From Enterococcus lemanii (GTDB taxonomy: Bacteria; Bacillota; Bacilli; Lactobacillales; Enterococcaceae): 47,076 bases of DNA. This document shows positions 1-8,474 of the stretch, piece by piece. Under the pieces are notes generated by a model. That model was given only the letters and a program-made list of their open reading frames with translations. It did no database searches and had not been told where the DNA came from. The stretch lies in assembly GCF_016909125.1 (NCBI RefSeq), contig NZ_JAFBFD010000023.1, forward strand, positions 1-47,076, written 5' to 3'. Both the position numbers and the translations under genes were made by a program. Every line of letters begins with the position of its first letter. Within the stretch, counting starts at the first letter, position 1.

Positions 1-63
1 TAAGCCAACCGGTTGATTGAAATCTTCAAAAGTAAGTTGTGTGTAAATTTGTGGTTTATACAT
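1..63 (-). CDS. Transposase, N-terminal start only (runs off the window)
   Basis: On the minus strand an ATG at 63-61 opens a reading frame that begins MYKPQIYTQLTFEDF and continues past the window edge without a stop. A GGAGG ribosome binding site lies six bases upstream (minus strand, about 70-74), and a TATAAT box is visible at 131-136 (minus strand). This N-terminus resembles IS-encoded DDE transposases that open with a MY..-QLTFEDF-type motif, but only 21 codons are present, so the family is not certain. The element seems to be inserted in, or abutting, the IS3-family remnant that follows, because that remnant lacks its 5' part exactly on this side. Confidence 0.55.
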   Translation of the reverse strand, partial: MYKPQIYTQLTFEDFNQPVGL

Positions 64-189
64 CAGAGGCCTCCAAAATTGATAAAAGTGCACGGATTTT
101 CGTGTTCTATCGTTAAAAGTATTGCATTAATTATACCAAATATCGGAGGTAAATGGCGTCGTTTCAACGTTTTTAATTTATTCAGTAGA

Positions 190-626
190 CATTATTTATC
201 TTCAATTCAAGATTTACATTCAAAAAAAATATTGGATGGCGCTTTGGTAAACAGATGACGACAGACTTAGTTTTAGAAACAGTAGAGAACGCATTACGCA
301 ATCAGGAAATTACAAGCGACTTAATTTTACACTCTGATCAAGGTTCACAATACACAAGTGTAGCCTTTGAAAAAACACTACAAGAGAAGAATATTGCACA
401 TTCTTTTAGTCGAAAAGGATGCCCTTATGATAACGCAGGGATCGAATCTTTTCATGCCAGTATCAAAAAAGAAGAAATCCATCATCATGAGTATCAAACC
501 TATGAAGAAGCACATCAAGCAATTTTCTGTTATATTGAAGGATTTTATAATCGCAAACGAATTCACAGCAGTATTAAATATTTAACCCCAATTGAAATGG
601 AACAGCAGGCGCTTGAAATCTCTTGA
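190..626 (+). pseudogene. IS3-family transposase orfB remnant (5'-truncated, frameshifted)
   Basis: This is the C-terminal part of an IS3/IS150-type DDE integrase. Residues YLSSIQDLHSKK are readable from 193. A frameshift occurs at the A8 run near 222-229. The frame then continues as GWRFGKQMTTDL through the second catalytic Asp in LHSDQGSQYTS and the catalytic Glu in NAGIESFHASIKKE to a stop at 624-626. The usual N-terminal half of orfB and all of orfA are missing, apparently displaced by the minus-strand IS at the window edge. An internal ATG at 255 could start a 123-residue product, but it would lack the first catalytic Asp, so this is a dead copy. Confidence 0.85.
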
Positions 627-676
627 TCTCTTCACCTACCATTTTTTTGGCGAGAATTTCGCAGGTTTAAGACGCC

Positions 677-729
677 ATTGTTTTCATCTGTTGTCAAGCG
701 GTTTTGGCTTGACGACAGATGGAAACAAT
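677..729. repeat. Long imperfect inverted repeat (hairpin)
   Basis: Two 23-base arms, 677-699 and 707-729, are complementary with only two mismatches, both of which become G-U pairs in RNA, around a 7-base loop. Weaker complementarity extends outward, from about 650 (GCGAGAATTTCGCAG) to about 757 (CTGCAGGAAATCTCG). No T-run follows, so it is not a classical terminator. It lies between the IS3 remnant and the truncated Sir2 gene and may be the relic of a small mobile repeat or the end of a mobile element. Confidence 0.6.
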
Positions 730-791
730 AGGAAACTCTTCTGCAGGAAATCTCGAAAAAAATTCTCACAAATCGTGTCTAAGATATTGAC

Positions 792-1001
792 TCAAATCCA
801 GTCGTAAAACTTTTTTGGTTCATGATCTAAACAATCAATGCTGAGTAAATATTCTGGTGTTTCAATTCCGTGATAGACGCCCTTAAGCGAGCGATAATCT
901 GGGATACCAGAAGGGGTAGAAATCCCGGCACCAGTTAAAAAAGTAATCCGGTGTGCTTGTTTGATTTTTTTAATGGCATCTGAATGACCTATTATTTTCA
1001 T
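792..1001 (-). pseudogene. Sir2-family NAD-dependent deacetylase, 3'-truncated
   Basis: The minus-strand frame from ATG 1001 encodes MKIIGHSDAIKKIKQAHRI followed by the sirtuin NAD-binding motif TGAGISTPSGIPDYRS. This is clear Sir2 sequence, but it stops after about 69 residues where the family needs about 230 or more. The break lies near 800, next to the inverted repeat and IS3 debris, which suggests that the mobile-element events deleted the 3' part. The ribosome binding site (AGGTG, minus strand, about 1008-1012) and the promoter are intact, so a short inactive peptide could still be made. No zinc-binding or catalytic His region is present. Confidence 0.8.
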
Positions 1002-1019
1002 ATTAATCACCTCATTCTC

Positions 1020-1049
1020 ATTATACGCGTAAAAAAAGAATAATGACAA
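1020..1049 (-). promoter_or_regulatory. Sigma-A promoter of the sir2 remnant
   Basis: On the minus strand TTGTCA (1049-1044) and TATAAT (1025-1020) are separated by 18 bases, just upstream of the sir2 ribosome binding site. The transcript runs away from the ilv operon. Confidence 0.6.
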
Positions 1050-1129
1050 AAAATAAAAAAATTGATTATCTCAAAAAAAATTGAAAAAAAAGAAGAAAAG
1101 TCGAAAAAAGTAATAAATAAGGCGTTTTT

Positions 1130-1146
1130 CCAGTGAATTTCACTGG
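1130..1146. promoter_or_regulatory. 17-bp palindrome in the ilv upstream region
   Basis: CCAGTGAATTTCACTGG is a perfect 8-bp dyad around one central base, about 37 bases upstream of the ilv -35 box. It has no following T-tract. It could be an operator for a dimeric repressor or the remains of a terminator; its binding protein cannot be told from the sequence. Confidence 0.35.
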
Positions 1147-1163
1147 ATTCTAAATTAATTTCA

Positions 1164-1178
1164 AATTTTCTGACAATA
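1164..1178 (+). promoter_or_regulatory. CodY-box-like site upstream of ilvB
   Basis: AATTTTCTGACAATA matches 13 of 15 positions of the known CodY consensus AATTTTCWGAAAATT. It ends four bases before the -35 box. CodY represses branched-chain amino acid genes in many Firmicutes when isoleucine and GTP are plentiful, so both position and target fit. Binding is inferred, not shown. Confidence 0.6.
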
Positions 1179-1182
1179 TTCA

Positions 1183-1211
1183 TTGACTTTTAATTTGATT
1201 AAGTATATATT
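1183..1211 (+). promoter_or_regulatory. Promoter of the ilv operon
   Basis: TTGACT (1183-1188) and TATATT (1206-1211) are spaced by 17 bases, about 50 bases before the leader peptide start. This is the only good sigma-A match between the CodY-like box and the leader. Confidence 0.65.
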
Positions 1212-1257
1212 ATAAAAAAATTAAAAAATATCCATCTGCAAAAAGGAGACGATTTTC

Positions 1258-1299
1258 ATGTATACGAACAACCTATTTTTATTAGTCATTATTAGGTAA
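1258..1299 (+). CDS. ilv operon leader peptide (13 residues)
   Basis: A short frame, MYTNNLFLLVIIR then TAA, is preceded by AAAAGGAG with a nine-base spacing to the ATG, as good a ribosome binding site as most genes here. Six of its last eight residues are Leu, Val or Ile, the end products of the pathway encoded downstream. It is followed by mutually exclusive hairpins. This is the classic arrangement of ribosome-mediated attenuation: when charged Leu/Val/Ile tRNAs are scarce the ribosome should stall in the CTA-TTT-TTA-TTA-GTC-ATT-ATT stretch. Similar leaders precede ilv/leu operons in other bacteria. The sequence pattern is strong; the regulation is inferred. Confidence 0.8.
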   Translation: MYTNNLFLLVIIR

Positions 1300-1339
1300 A
1301 GGGCTTATAACACGGAGAAGATTTATGCCGTTGTTTGAG

Positions 1340-1414
1340 TCCTGTTCGTGTTTACGAGAATAGGATTCTTTATGAAAGCATCCTATTCTACCAACAAGTA
1401 GAAGGATGCTTTTT
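1340..1414 (+). terminator. ilv attenuator: overlapping antiterminator and terminator hairpins
   Basis: Three overlapping stems are visible. Stem A pairs 1340-1347 with 1358-1365. Stem B, the antiterminator, pairs 1357-1366 (AGAATAGGAT) with 1380-1389 (ATCCTATTCT), ten perfect base pairs. Stem C, the terminator, pairs 1375-1391 with 1398-1412 (15 bp with a two-base bulge) and is followed by a T-run. B and C share 1380-1389, and A and B share 1358-1365, so A permits C while B prevents it. No T-box sequence (AGGGTGGNACCGCG type) is present, which favours leader-peptide control over tRNA sensing. Confidence 0.75.
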
Positions 1415-1483
1415 AATTTTTATTTTCATGAATTGAAAAGATAAAAGATATTGAGGGGATTGGAAAGAGTAGGAGGGAAGGTA

Positions 1484-3205
1484 ATGGAAAACACAAAAGA
1501 AGAAAAACAGCAAAAAGAAACGTCCTATTCTGGGGCTGACCTGTTAATTAAGTGTTTAAAAGATCAAGATGTTGAAATGATTTTTGGTTATCCTGGTGGG
1601 GCCGTTTTACCGATTTATGACTCGTTGTATGATGAGGAGATTCCAAACATTTTAACACGTCATGAACAAGGAGCAGTCCACGCGGCTCAAGGCTATGCAA
1701 AAGCGACTGGAAGACCAGGTGTTGTCCTTGTAACAAGTGGTCCTGGGGCAACAAATGTGGTTACAGGGATTGCGGATGCGATGGCAGATTCAACGCCATT
1801 GGTCGTAATTACGGGGCAAGTATCTAGCCGAGTCGTTGGAAAAGACGCCTTTCAAGAAGCAGATGTTTTAGGTATTACCCTTCCGATTACAAAGCATAAC
1901 TATCAGGTACGCGATGTGAAGGAACTGGAACAGACCATTATTGAAGCCTTTCATATTGCGACAACTGGACGAAAAGGCCCCGTTTTGATTGATTTGCCAA
2001 AAGATATGACAATGGAACATGCCTATAAACAAGCAGTTTGTGAATTTAAAGGGTTGAGTAGTTATCAACCGAATATCTATCCGGCAGAAAGTCAAATTGA
2101 AAAGGTCATGCAAGCTTTACACAAAGCACGTCGCCCTGTTTTATTAATTGGTGCAGGAATTACCGCTGCTGGTGGAGAAGAAGAATTACGTGCTTTCGCT
2201 GAAAAATATCATATTCCGACTGTTTCAACATTGTTGGGTTTAGGTGCTTTACCAACGTCATCGCCAGACTTTATCGGAATGGGAGGAATGCATGGTACTT
2301 ATGCGGCCAATATGGCACTGTATGAATGTGATTTCTTGTTAAATATAGGTAGCCGCTTTGATGACCGTTTAGCTACGGCACCGGCTGAATTTGCGCCACT
2401 TGCAACGATTGCTCATGTTGATATTGATCCAGCTGAAATTGGCAAGGTAATTTCAACTGATATTCCAATTGTGGCAGATGCTAAAAAAGCTTTAGAAAAA
2501 TTCCTAGATTATCCAACTGTTGAAACGGATTTTGCAGCTTGGCAAAACCTTTGTCAAAAACGCAAAGAGGAATTTCCTTATGTATATGAAAAAAATCACC
2601 CGACCGAAATCAAACCGCAACAAGTGATTGAAGAAATAGGCAAGATAACGAACGGTGAAGCGTATGTAATTACAGATGTTGGGCAGCATCAAATGTGGGC
2701 AGCTCAATTTTATCCTTTTACATTTGGTAAACAACTTATTACAAGTGGCGGACTTGGCACGATGGGATATGGTGTCCCAGCAGGAATCGGCGCCCAATTT
2801 GCTCACCCAGATAGAGATGTCGTTGTTTTTGTAGGCGATGGTGGTTTCCAAATGACCAACCAAGAAATGATGTTACTAAATGAATATGGTTTGAATGTAA
2901 AATTCATTTTATTAAATAATTCTTCACTAGGGATGGTTCGCCAGTGGCAAGAGCGTTTCCACAACAATCGTCGTAGTGCATCGGTCTTTGAATACCAACC
3001 AGATTTTATTAAATTATCAGAAGCTTATGGTGTGAAAGCGACTCGTCTAGATAACCCCGCAACAATTTCACAAGATTTAGTGGATGCTTTTGCTTATAAA
3101 GGCCCACAGCTCATTGAAGTAGTCATTTCAACAACCGAACATGTATTACCAATGGTGCCATCAGGAGCACCAAATCATCATATGATTGGGGTGGATGGGA
3201 AATGA
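1484..3205 (+). CDS. ilvB: Acetolactate synthase, catalytic (large) subunit
   Basis: IlvB joins two pyruvates to 2-acetolactate, or pyruvate and 2-oxobutanoate to acetohydroxybutyrate, the first common step of valine, leucine and isoleucine synthesis in the cytoplasm. The 573-residue protein has the three domains of TPP enzymes: an N-terminal PYR domain with the catalytic Glu61 in TRHEQGAVHAAQGYAKATG, a central FAD-type domain, and a C-terminal PP domain with the TPP/Mg motif GDGGFQ from residue 451 and NN at 478-479. I chose ATG 1484, with AGGAGGG seven bases upstream, over an upstream in-frame TTG at 1451. It overlaps ilvN by four bases (ATGA), so the two subunits are translationally coupled. 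This is the anabolic, ilvN-linked form, not the catabolic AlsS. Confidence 0.97.
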   Translation: MENTKEEKQQKETSYSGADLLIKCLKDQDVEMIFGYPGGAVLPIYDSLYDEEIPNILTRHEQGAVHAAQGYAKATGRPGVVLVTSGPGATNVVTGIADAMADSTPLVVITGQVSSRVVGKDAFQEADVLGITLPITKHNYQVRDVKELEQTIIEAFHIATTGRKGPVLIDLPKDMTMEHAYKQAVCEFKGLSSYQPNIYPAESQIEKVMQALHKARRPVLLIGAGITAAGGEEELRAFAEKYHIPTVSTLLGLGALPTSSPDFIGMGGMHGTYAANMALYECDFLLNIGSRFDDRLATAPAEFAPLATIAHVDIDPAEIGKVISTDIPIVADAKKALEKFLDYPTVETDFAAWQNLCQKRKEEFPYVYEKNHPTEIKPQQVIEEIGKITNGEAYVITDVGQHQMWAAQFYPFTFGKQLITSGGLGTMGYGVPAGIGAQFAHPDRDVVVFVGDGGFQMTNQEMMLLNEYGLNVKFILLNNSSLGMVRQWQERFHNNRRSASVFEYQPDFIKLSEAYGVKATRLDNPATISQDLVDAFAYKGPQLIEVVISTTEHVLPMVPSGAPNHHMIGVDGK

Positions 3206-3678
3206 GACGGGTATTAGTTGCTTTAGTCGCAAATAAATCGGGTGTATTAAGTCGAATTACGAGTGTCCTAAATCGTCGTCAAGTGAATATTGAGAGCATA
3301 TCAGTTGGCGTGACGGAACAATTTGACCTTTCACGTATGACAATTGTCGTTAACGTGCAAGACAATGCGGAAGCTGAGCAAGTATTGAAACAGCTAAACA
3401 AACAAATTGAAGTGATGAAAGTTTCAGATATCACAGACGACCCCCATTTAGAAAGAGAATTGGCTTTAATTAAAGTCAACGCACCAACAACGATTCGTTC
3501 AGAAATTCAAGCAGTAATCGCGCCATTTCGAGCAGATATTGTCGATGTGGCACAAAAAACAATTATGATTCAAGTGGTTGGAACTCACGAAAAAGTCGAC
3601 GCGTGTATTGAAGTTTTACGCCCATACGGTTTAAAACAGCTTGCCCGCACCGGTATTACGGGACTTGTTCGTGGTTAA
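3202..3678 (+). CDS. ilvN: Acetolactate synthase, regulatory (small) subunit
   Basis: This 158-residue protein opens with an ACT domain (MRRVLVALVANKSGVLSRIT, then NIESISVG), the valine-binding fold that gives feedback inhibition and activates the large subunit. A second ALS-type regulatory domain follows from about residue 80 (LIKVNAP, RADIVDVA, ending GITGLVRG). The length matches the usual small subunit of 155-165 residues. The start overlaps the ilvB stop, which should keep subunit synthesis balanced. The name ilvH is used for the same protein in other genomes. Confidence 0.96.
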   Translation: MRRVLVALVANKSGVLSRITSVLNRRQVNIESISVGVTEQFDLSRMTIVVNVQDNAEAEQVLKQLNKQIEVMKVSDITDDPHLERELALIKVNAPTTIRSEIQAVIAPFRADIVDVAQKTIMIQVVGTHEKVDACIEVLRPYGLKQLARTGITGLVRG

Positions 3679-3713
3679 CATATAAAAAAACAGATAAATT
3701 GGAGGAAGAATAA

Positions 3714-4709
<996 letters not shown>

Positions 4710-4733
4710 TAAATAAAAAGTGAGGGGAATCAT

Positions 4734-5990
4734 TTGGACTACGTGACAAGCAAACAAATTAAAACGGCTCACGAAGCGCTAAAAGGAGCGGTTTTGCACA
4801 CCCCTTTACAATATGACCGTTACTTATCAGAGAAATATCAATCACAAATTTATTTAAAACGAGAAGATTTACAAAAAGTGCGCTCGTTTAAATTACGAGG
4901 GGCGTATTATGCCATTCAATCAAAGAGTCCAGAAGAATTAAAACAAGGAGTCGTTTGTGCGAGTGCCGGAAATCATGCACAAGGAGTCGCCTATGCTTGT
5001 AGCGAAAGACAAATCCCAGCAACGATTTTTATGCCAATTACGACACCGAGCCAAAAAGTTAGTCAAGTTGAATTTTTTGGCGGTAAATGGGTGACTATTC
5101 GATTAGTAGGTGACACGTTTGATTTATCGGCCCAAGCAGCAAAAGAATATGCCTTTTTAGAAGGGATGCCTTTTATTGATCCGTTTGATGATCCATCAGT
5201 CATCGCCGGTCAAGGGACAGTCGCAGTTGAAGTGATGGAAGACTTTGCAAAGCTGAATTTGCAACCAGACTATGTGATGGTTGCAATCGGCGGTGGCGGT
5301 TTAATTAGTGGCGTGAGTACTTTTGTCAAAGAAGTCAGCCCCGCAACGAAAGTCATTGGTGTTGAACCAAAAGGCGCCGCTTCCATGCAAGCAGCTTTTG
5401 AAGAGGAAAAGCCGGTTGATTTAGCCGAAATTGACAAATTTGTTGATGGTGCAGCAGTGAAAAAAGTTGGCGAATTGACTTATCAACAAAGTCATAAACA
5501 CGTCGATCAACTCATTACCATTGATGAAGGCCACGTTTGCCAAACCATTTTAGAACTTTACGCGAAACAAGCCATTGTGGCCGAACCAGCGGGTGCACTT
5601 AGCGTTTCTGCCTTAGAAACAATGAAGGAAGAAATTAAAGGAAAAACAGTTGTCTGCATCATTAGTGGTGGGAATAACGATAGCTCAAGAATGGCTGAAA
5701 TCGAAGAACGGGCGCTCATTTATCAAGGAGTCATGAATTATTTCTTAGTACATTTTCCGCAAAGACCAGGTGCGTTAAAAGAATTTGTGAACGATGTACT
5801 AGGGCCCAATGATGATATTACTCGATTTGAATACACGAAAAAAATTAATCGTGGCAAAGGCCCAGTGATGTTAGGGGTTTTATCAAAAGAATCAAAAGAT
5901 GTTCCCCCTTTATTTGACCGAATTGCTGACTTTGATCCCAATTATGTTAAAATTAACGAGAATCCAACTTTGTTTACCTTGTTAGTTTAA
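4734..5990 (+). CDS. ilvA: Threonine dehydratase (isoleucine biosynthesis)
   Basis: IlvA converts threonine to 2-oxobutanoate, the isoleucine-specific precursor, with pyridoxal phosphate. The PLP lysine is K53 in VRSFKLRGAYY, the phosphate-binding glycine loop is IGGGGLISG near residue 186, and a second SGGNND motif follows. The last 80 residues form one ACT-like regulatory domain (FLVHFPQRPGALKEF), so this is the shorter 418-residue form with a single allosteric domain. The start is TTG at 4734 with GAGGGGAA upstream; no better ATG exists in frame. It is the last gene of the operon, before a strong terminator. Confidence 0.95.
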   Translation: MDYVTSKQIKTAHEALKGAVLHTPLQYDRYLSEKYQSQIYLKREDLQKVRSFKLRGAYYAIQSKSPEELKQGVVCASAGNHAQGVAYACSERQIPATIFMPITTPSQKVSQVEFFGGKWVTIRLVGDTFDLSAQAAKEYAFLEGMPFIDPFDDPSVIAGQGTVAVEVMEDFAKLNLQPDYVMVAIGGGGLISGVSTFVKEVSPATKVIGVEPKGAASMQAAFEEEKPVDLAEIDKFVDGAAVKKVGELTYQQSHKHVDQLITIDEGHVCQTILELYAKQAIVAEPAGALSVSALETMKEEIKGKTVVCIISGGNNDSSRMAEIEERALIYQGVMNYFLVHFPQRPGALKEFVNDVLGPNDDITRFEYTKKINRGKGPVMLGVLSKESKDVPPLFDRIADFDPNYVKINENPTLFTLLV

Positions 5991-5994
5991 GAAT

Positions 5995-6034
5995 AAAAAC
6001 CGTTTAGGAAAGTAAAATATCCTAAGCGGTTTTT
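5995..6034 (+). terminator. Terminator of the ilv operon
   Basis: Arms 5995-6009 and 6020-6034 pair over 15 bases with one mismatch (AAAAACCG...CGGTTTTT), with a ten-base loop and a T-run. It sits five bases after ilvA. The A-run on the other side would let it work in both directions. Confidence 0.85.
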
Positions 6035-6093
6035 ATTGTGTCGGCTAATTAGCAAAGAACTCCTATCCAAAGGACGATAAAAAACTTGTTTCG

Positions 6094-6121
6094 TTGAGAA
6101 TACAAAAGGCTGTGTTATAAT
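6094..6121 (+). promoter_or_regulatory. Promoter of the aroB-like/TPR/UPF0302 operon
   Basis: TTGAGA (6094-6099) and a perfect TATAAT (6116-6121) with 16-base spacing, 31 bases before the start codon. Confidence 0.65.
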
Positions 6122-6151
6122 ACAAGTAACGAATAAAAGAGGTGATGGCAG

Positions 6152-7219
6152 ATGCAAATTCACTATCAAAATGCCCAACAAAAGACAAAGATAACGTACG
6201 GCGCATCTTTGAGTGCGAGTATTGATACGAGTCAAATTGCGGAAAAACACCTTGTTATTTTGACGAATCAGCGTTACTATGAACATTTTTTTGAAAAAAT
6301 GCCAACCCTGTTTAAAAAAAATCAAATTGACTGGTATATTTGTCGCAATCAATTATATGCCAATACATTAGAAGAGTGGATGAGCCTGCTTCATTTTTTG
6401 GAGCCCTTTCCAAAGTCAAAAGAATACTTATTTATCGCTCTTGGCAATGCTGGGGTTGTTGAATTAACCGGTTTTTTACAACAAGTGAGTATTTTGTCTA
6501 GTACGTTTTGGGTAATTCCTGTCTCATTTCAAAGCTACGCACAAGCTTTGATTCCCCAGATGACAATTCAACAAAAAACAAGTCTACCCGTTTTAAAACA
6601 AATAAACTTGCCAAAAGAAATTTTTGTTGACCAGACGATGATGACTTTTCAAAATGAAGGGAAACTTGTCGACTTATGGGTTTTTATTCAAACAGCATTA
6701 TTGTATGATTATTCTTTACTACAACGACTTTATCAAGAATTCCCTAATCCAAAACAGCGTCAAACGAACTCATTAGCGGCATTTATTGAAGAGTTGACAC
6801 AAGCCTATGAAGAGCGAGCGCTTGAAATTCAAGCTTACGGGAAAATTTTTGAAGAAGCCTTTTATCTTACACAAAATGGTCACCTTTTGTCTGAAAACAT
6901 GAAGCGATTACTGGGTTTTTTGCTTCATTTTTCTTGGAACGCGGTTGTTCAAGATTTTCCATTTCATTTTGAAAATTTTTATCATTGGTTAGCCTATCTA
7001 GGTTTTCCTTTAGAAATTCCTGAACAAATTTTCATGGCGGAATACCTAGAAAATGTGTTAAATTTATTAGAAGATAAAAGATATTTACCAATCATTACGC
7101 AAATTGGGGTGCTTGGTGATAAAAAGGCCGTCAAAGCAGCGGATTTAATCAAAGGCTTTGAAACTTATAAGCACCTCTCTCAATTTCATCTAAGGAGAAA
7201 ACCAAATGACGCACAGTGA
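6152..7219 (+). CDS. Degenerate 3-dehydroquinate synthase-like protein
   Basis: This 355-residue protein is not obvious by simple motif search, but its plan follows AroB. FIALGNAGVVELTGFLQQ at about residues 92-110 resembles the nucleotide loop VALGGGVIGDLAGFVA. VIPVSFQSYAQALIPQ lines up with the PTTLLAQVDSSVGGK segment. The C-terminal QIGVLGDKKAVKAADLIKGF fits the AroB tail. The catalytic Lys of the GGK motif and the conserved zinc-binding Glu and His residues (E..KYG, NxGHT) are not found at the expected places, so it is unlikely to make dehydroquinate. In related genomes this position lies near aromatic amino acid genes and ypiA. It overlaps the TPR gene by 14 bases. Reading it as an AroB-derived pseudoenzyme is my inference. 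Confidence 0.6.
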   Translation: MQIHYQNAQQKTKITYGASLSASIDTSQIAEKHLVILTNQRYYEHFFEKMPTLFKKNQIDWYICRNQLYANTLEEWMSLLHFLEPFPKSKEYLFIALGNAGVVELTGFLQQVSILSSTFWVIPVSFQSYAQALIPQMTIQQKTSLPVLKQINLPKEIFVDQTMMTFQNEGKLVDLWVFIQTALLYDYSLLQRLYQEFPNPKQRQTNSLAAFIEELTQAYEERALEIQAYGKIFEEAFYLTQNGHLLSENMKRLLGFLLHFSWNAVVQDFPFHFENFYHWLAYLGFPLEIPEQIFMAEYLENVLNLLEDKRYLPIITQIGVLGDKKAVKAADLIKGFETYKHLSQFHLRRKPNDAQ

Positions 7220-8465
7220 AAAAATGTTACTTGCACTTGAGCAAGAAGATTTAGCGCAAGCACAAATTGAATTAAATGAGGCACTACGAAAAGACCAATC
7301 AGAAATTTTAATGGAGTTAGGCGAAGTCTTATTTTCGATGGGGTTTTTAGAGGAAACAAAAAGCATTTATGAAACGCTAATTAAACGATTACCTGAAAAT
7401 GAAGCGGATTTTTTACTACCATTAGCTGAAATTGCCATTGAAAACGATGATATTGAAGCAGCTTTTGCGTACCTAGAAAAAATCCAACCAAACAGTGAAA
7501 ATTATCCGAGCGCTTTGCTCATTACGGCTGATATTTACCAAGTTTTAGGTATTCCAGAAGTTAGTGAAGCGAAACTGAAAGAAGCCGAAAAAATCTTACC
7601 AGAAGAGCCATTAATTACTTTTGCTTTAGCTGAATTATATTTTTCAAATCAACAATGGTCTAAAGCACATGAACAATACCAAAAATTACTCGCTTTAAAA
7701 ATGGAAGAAGTGGCTGGCGTGGCACTTGTCGAAAGAATCGGCAATTTGCTTAGTATGCAAGGTGATTTTGAAGCGTCTATTCCTTATTTAGAAGCAGCGG
7801 TTGAAAAAAAAGAAACGCCCGATAATTTATTCCAATTGGCTTTTGTCCAGTTACAACTAAAAGAAAATGAAAAAGCGATTGAAGCACTCGATAAAATTCG
7901 GCAATTAGATCCGCAATATCAAGCTGTTTATTTATATTTAGCGGAAGCATTACAAGCAGAAGAGCGTTTAGAAGAAGCACAAGCCGTAATCGAAGAAGGG
8001 CTCAAGGAAAACCCTTATCAAGTTGATTTTTATCATTTTGCTTCAGAAAATAGTTATCGACTTCATGATAGTAAAAAGGCCGAACAATATCTGATTGATG
8101 CTTTGCAAACCGGTGAAAAAGAAGACGAAACGTTATTAATTTTAAGTAACTTATATTTATCTGAAGAGTTATACGAAGAAGCGATTGAAGCAGTTGAGGC
8201 GATGGAAAATACCGATCAACCTTATGCTTTATGGAACTTAGCGCAAGCTTACTACCAACTAGAAGAATTTGAACAAGCCGCAAAATTTTATGCTGAAGCG
8301 AGTTTTTCATTGCAAGACGAAGCCGATTTCTTAAAAGAGTATGGATTATTCTTGCGCGAAGAAGGCCGTTTAAGAGAAGCGAGTGAATATTTAGTCAATT
8401 ATTTGAATTTGGAGCCAGGAGATTTAGAAGTACTGTCAATCTTAGAAGACTTACAAGAAAGGTAG
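7206..8465 (+). CDS. Tetratricopeptide-repeat protein (YpiA-like)
   Basis: The 419-residue protein is made almost wholly of TPR-like helical pairs (LGEVLFSMGFLEETKSIYE, LAELYFSNQQWSKAHEQY, LAQAYYQLEEFEQAAKFYA and others), about ten or more units, strongly acidic, with no signal peptide or membrane segment. It should be a cytoplasmic scaffold for protein contacts. The neighbouring UPF0302 gene and gene order match ypiA-ypiB of B. subtilis, where ypiA also encodes a TPR protein. Its start lies inside the previous gene, so the two are probably cotranslated. The partner is unknown. Confidence 0.85.
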   Translation: MTHSEKMLLALEQEDLAQAQIELNEALRKDQSEILMELGEVLFSMGFLEETKSIYETLIKRLPENEADFLLPLAEIAIENDDIEAAFAYLEKIQPNSENYPSALLITADIYQVLGIPEVSEAKLKEAEKILPEEPLITFALAELYFSNQQWSKAHEQYQKLLALKMEEVAGVALVERIGNLLSMQGDFEASIPYLEAAVEKKETPDNLFQLAFVQLQLKENEKAIEALDKIRQLDPQYQAVYLYLAEALQAEERLEEAQAVIEEGLKENPYQVDFYHFASENSYRLHDSKKAEQYLIDALQTGEKEDETLLILSNLYLSEELYEEAIEAVEAMENTDQPYALWNLAQAYYQLEEFEQAAKFYAEASFSLQDEADFLKEYGLFLREEGRLREASEYLVNYLNLEPGDLEVLSILEDLQER

Positions 8466-8474
8466 GCGTGAAAG

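Noticed and set aside
13-258. An 81-codon plus-strand frame at the window start
   Set aside because: Only its last 22 codons resemble IS3 orfB; the rest runs antisense to the partial transposase and through its promoter, so it is a chance fusion.
1300-1440. T-box riboswitch before ilvB
   Set aside because: No T-box consensus sequence or specifier stem was found; the leader peptide and three alternative stems explain the region better.
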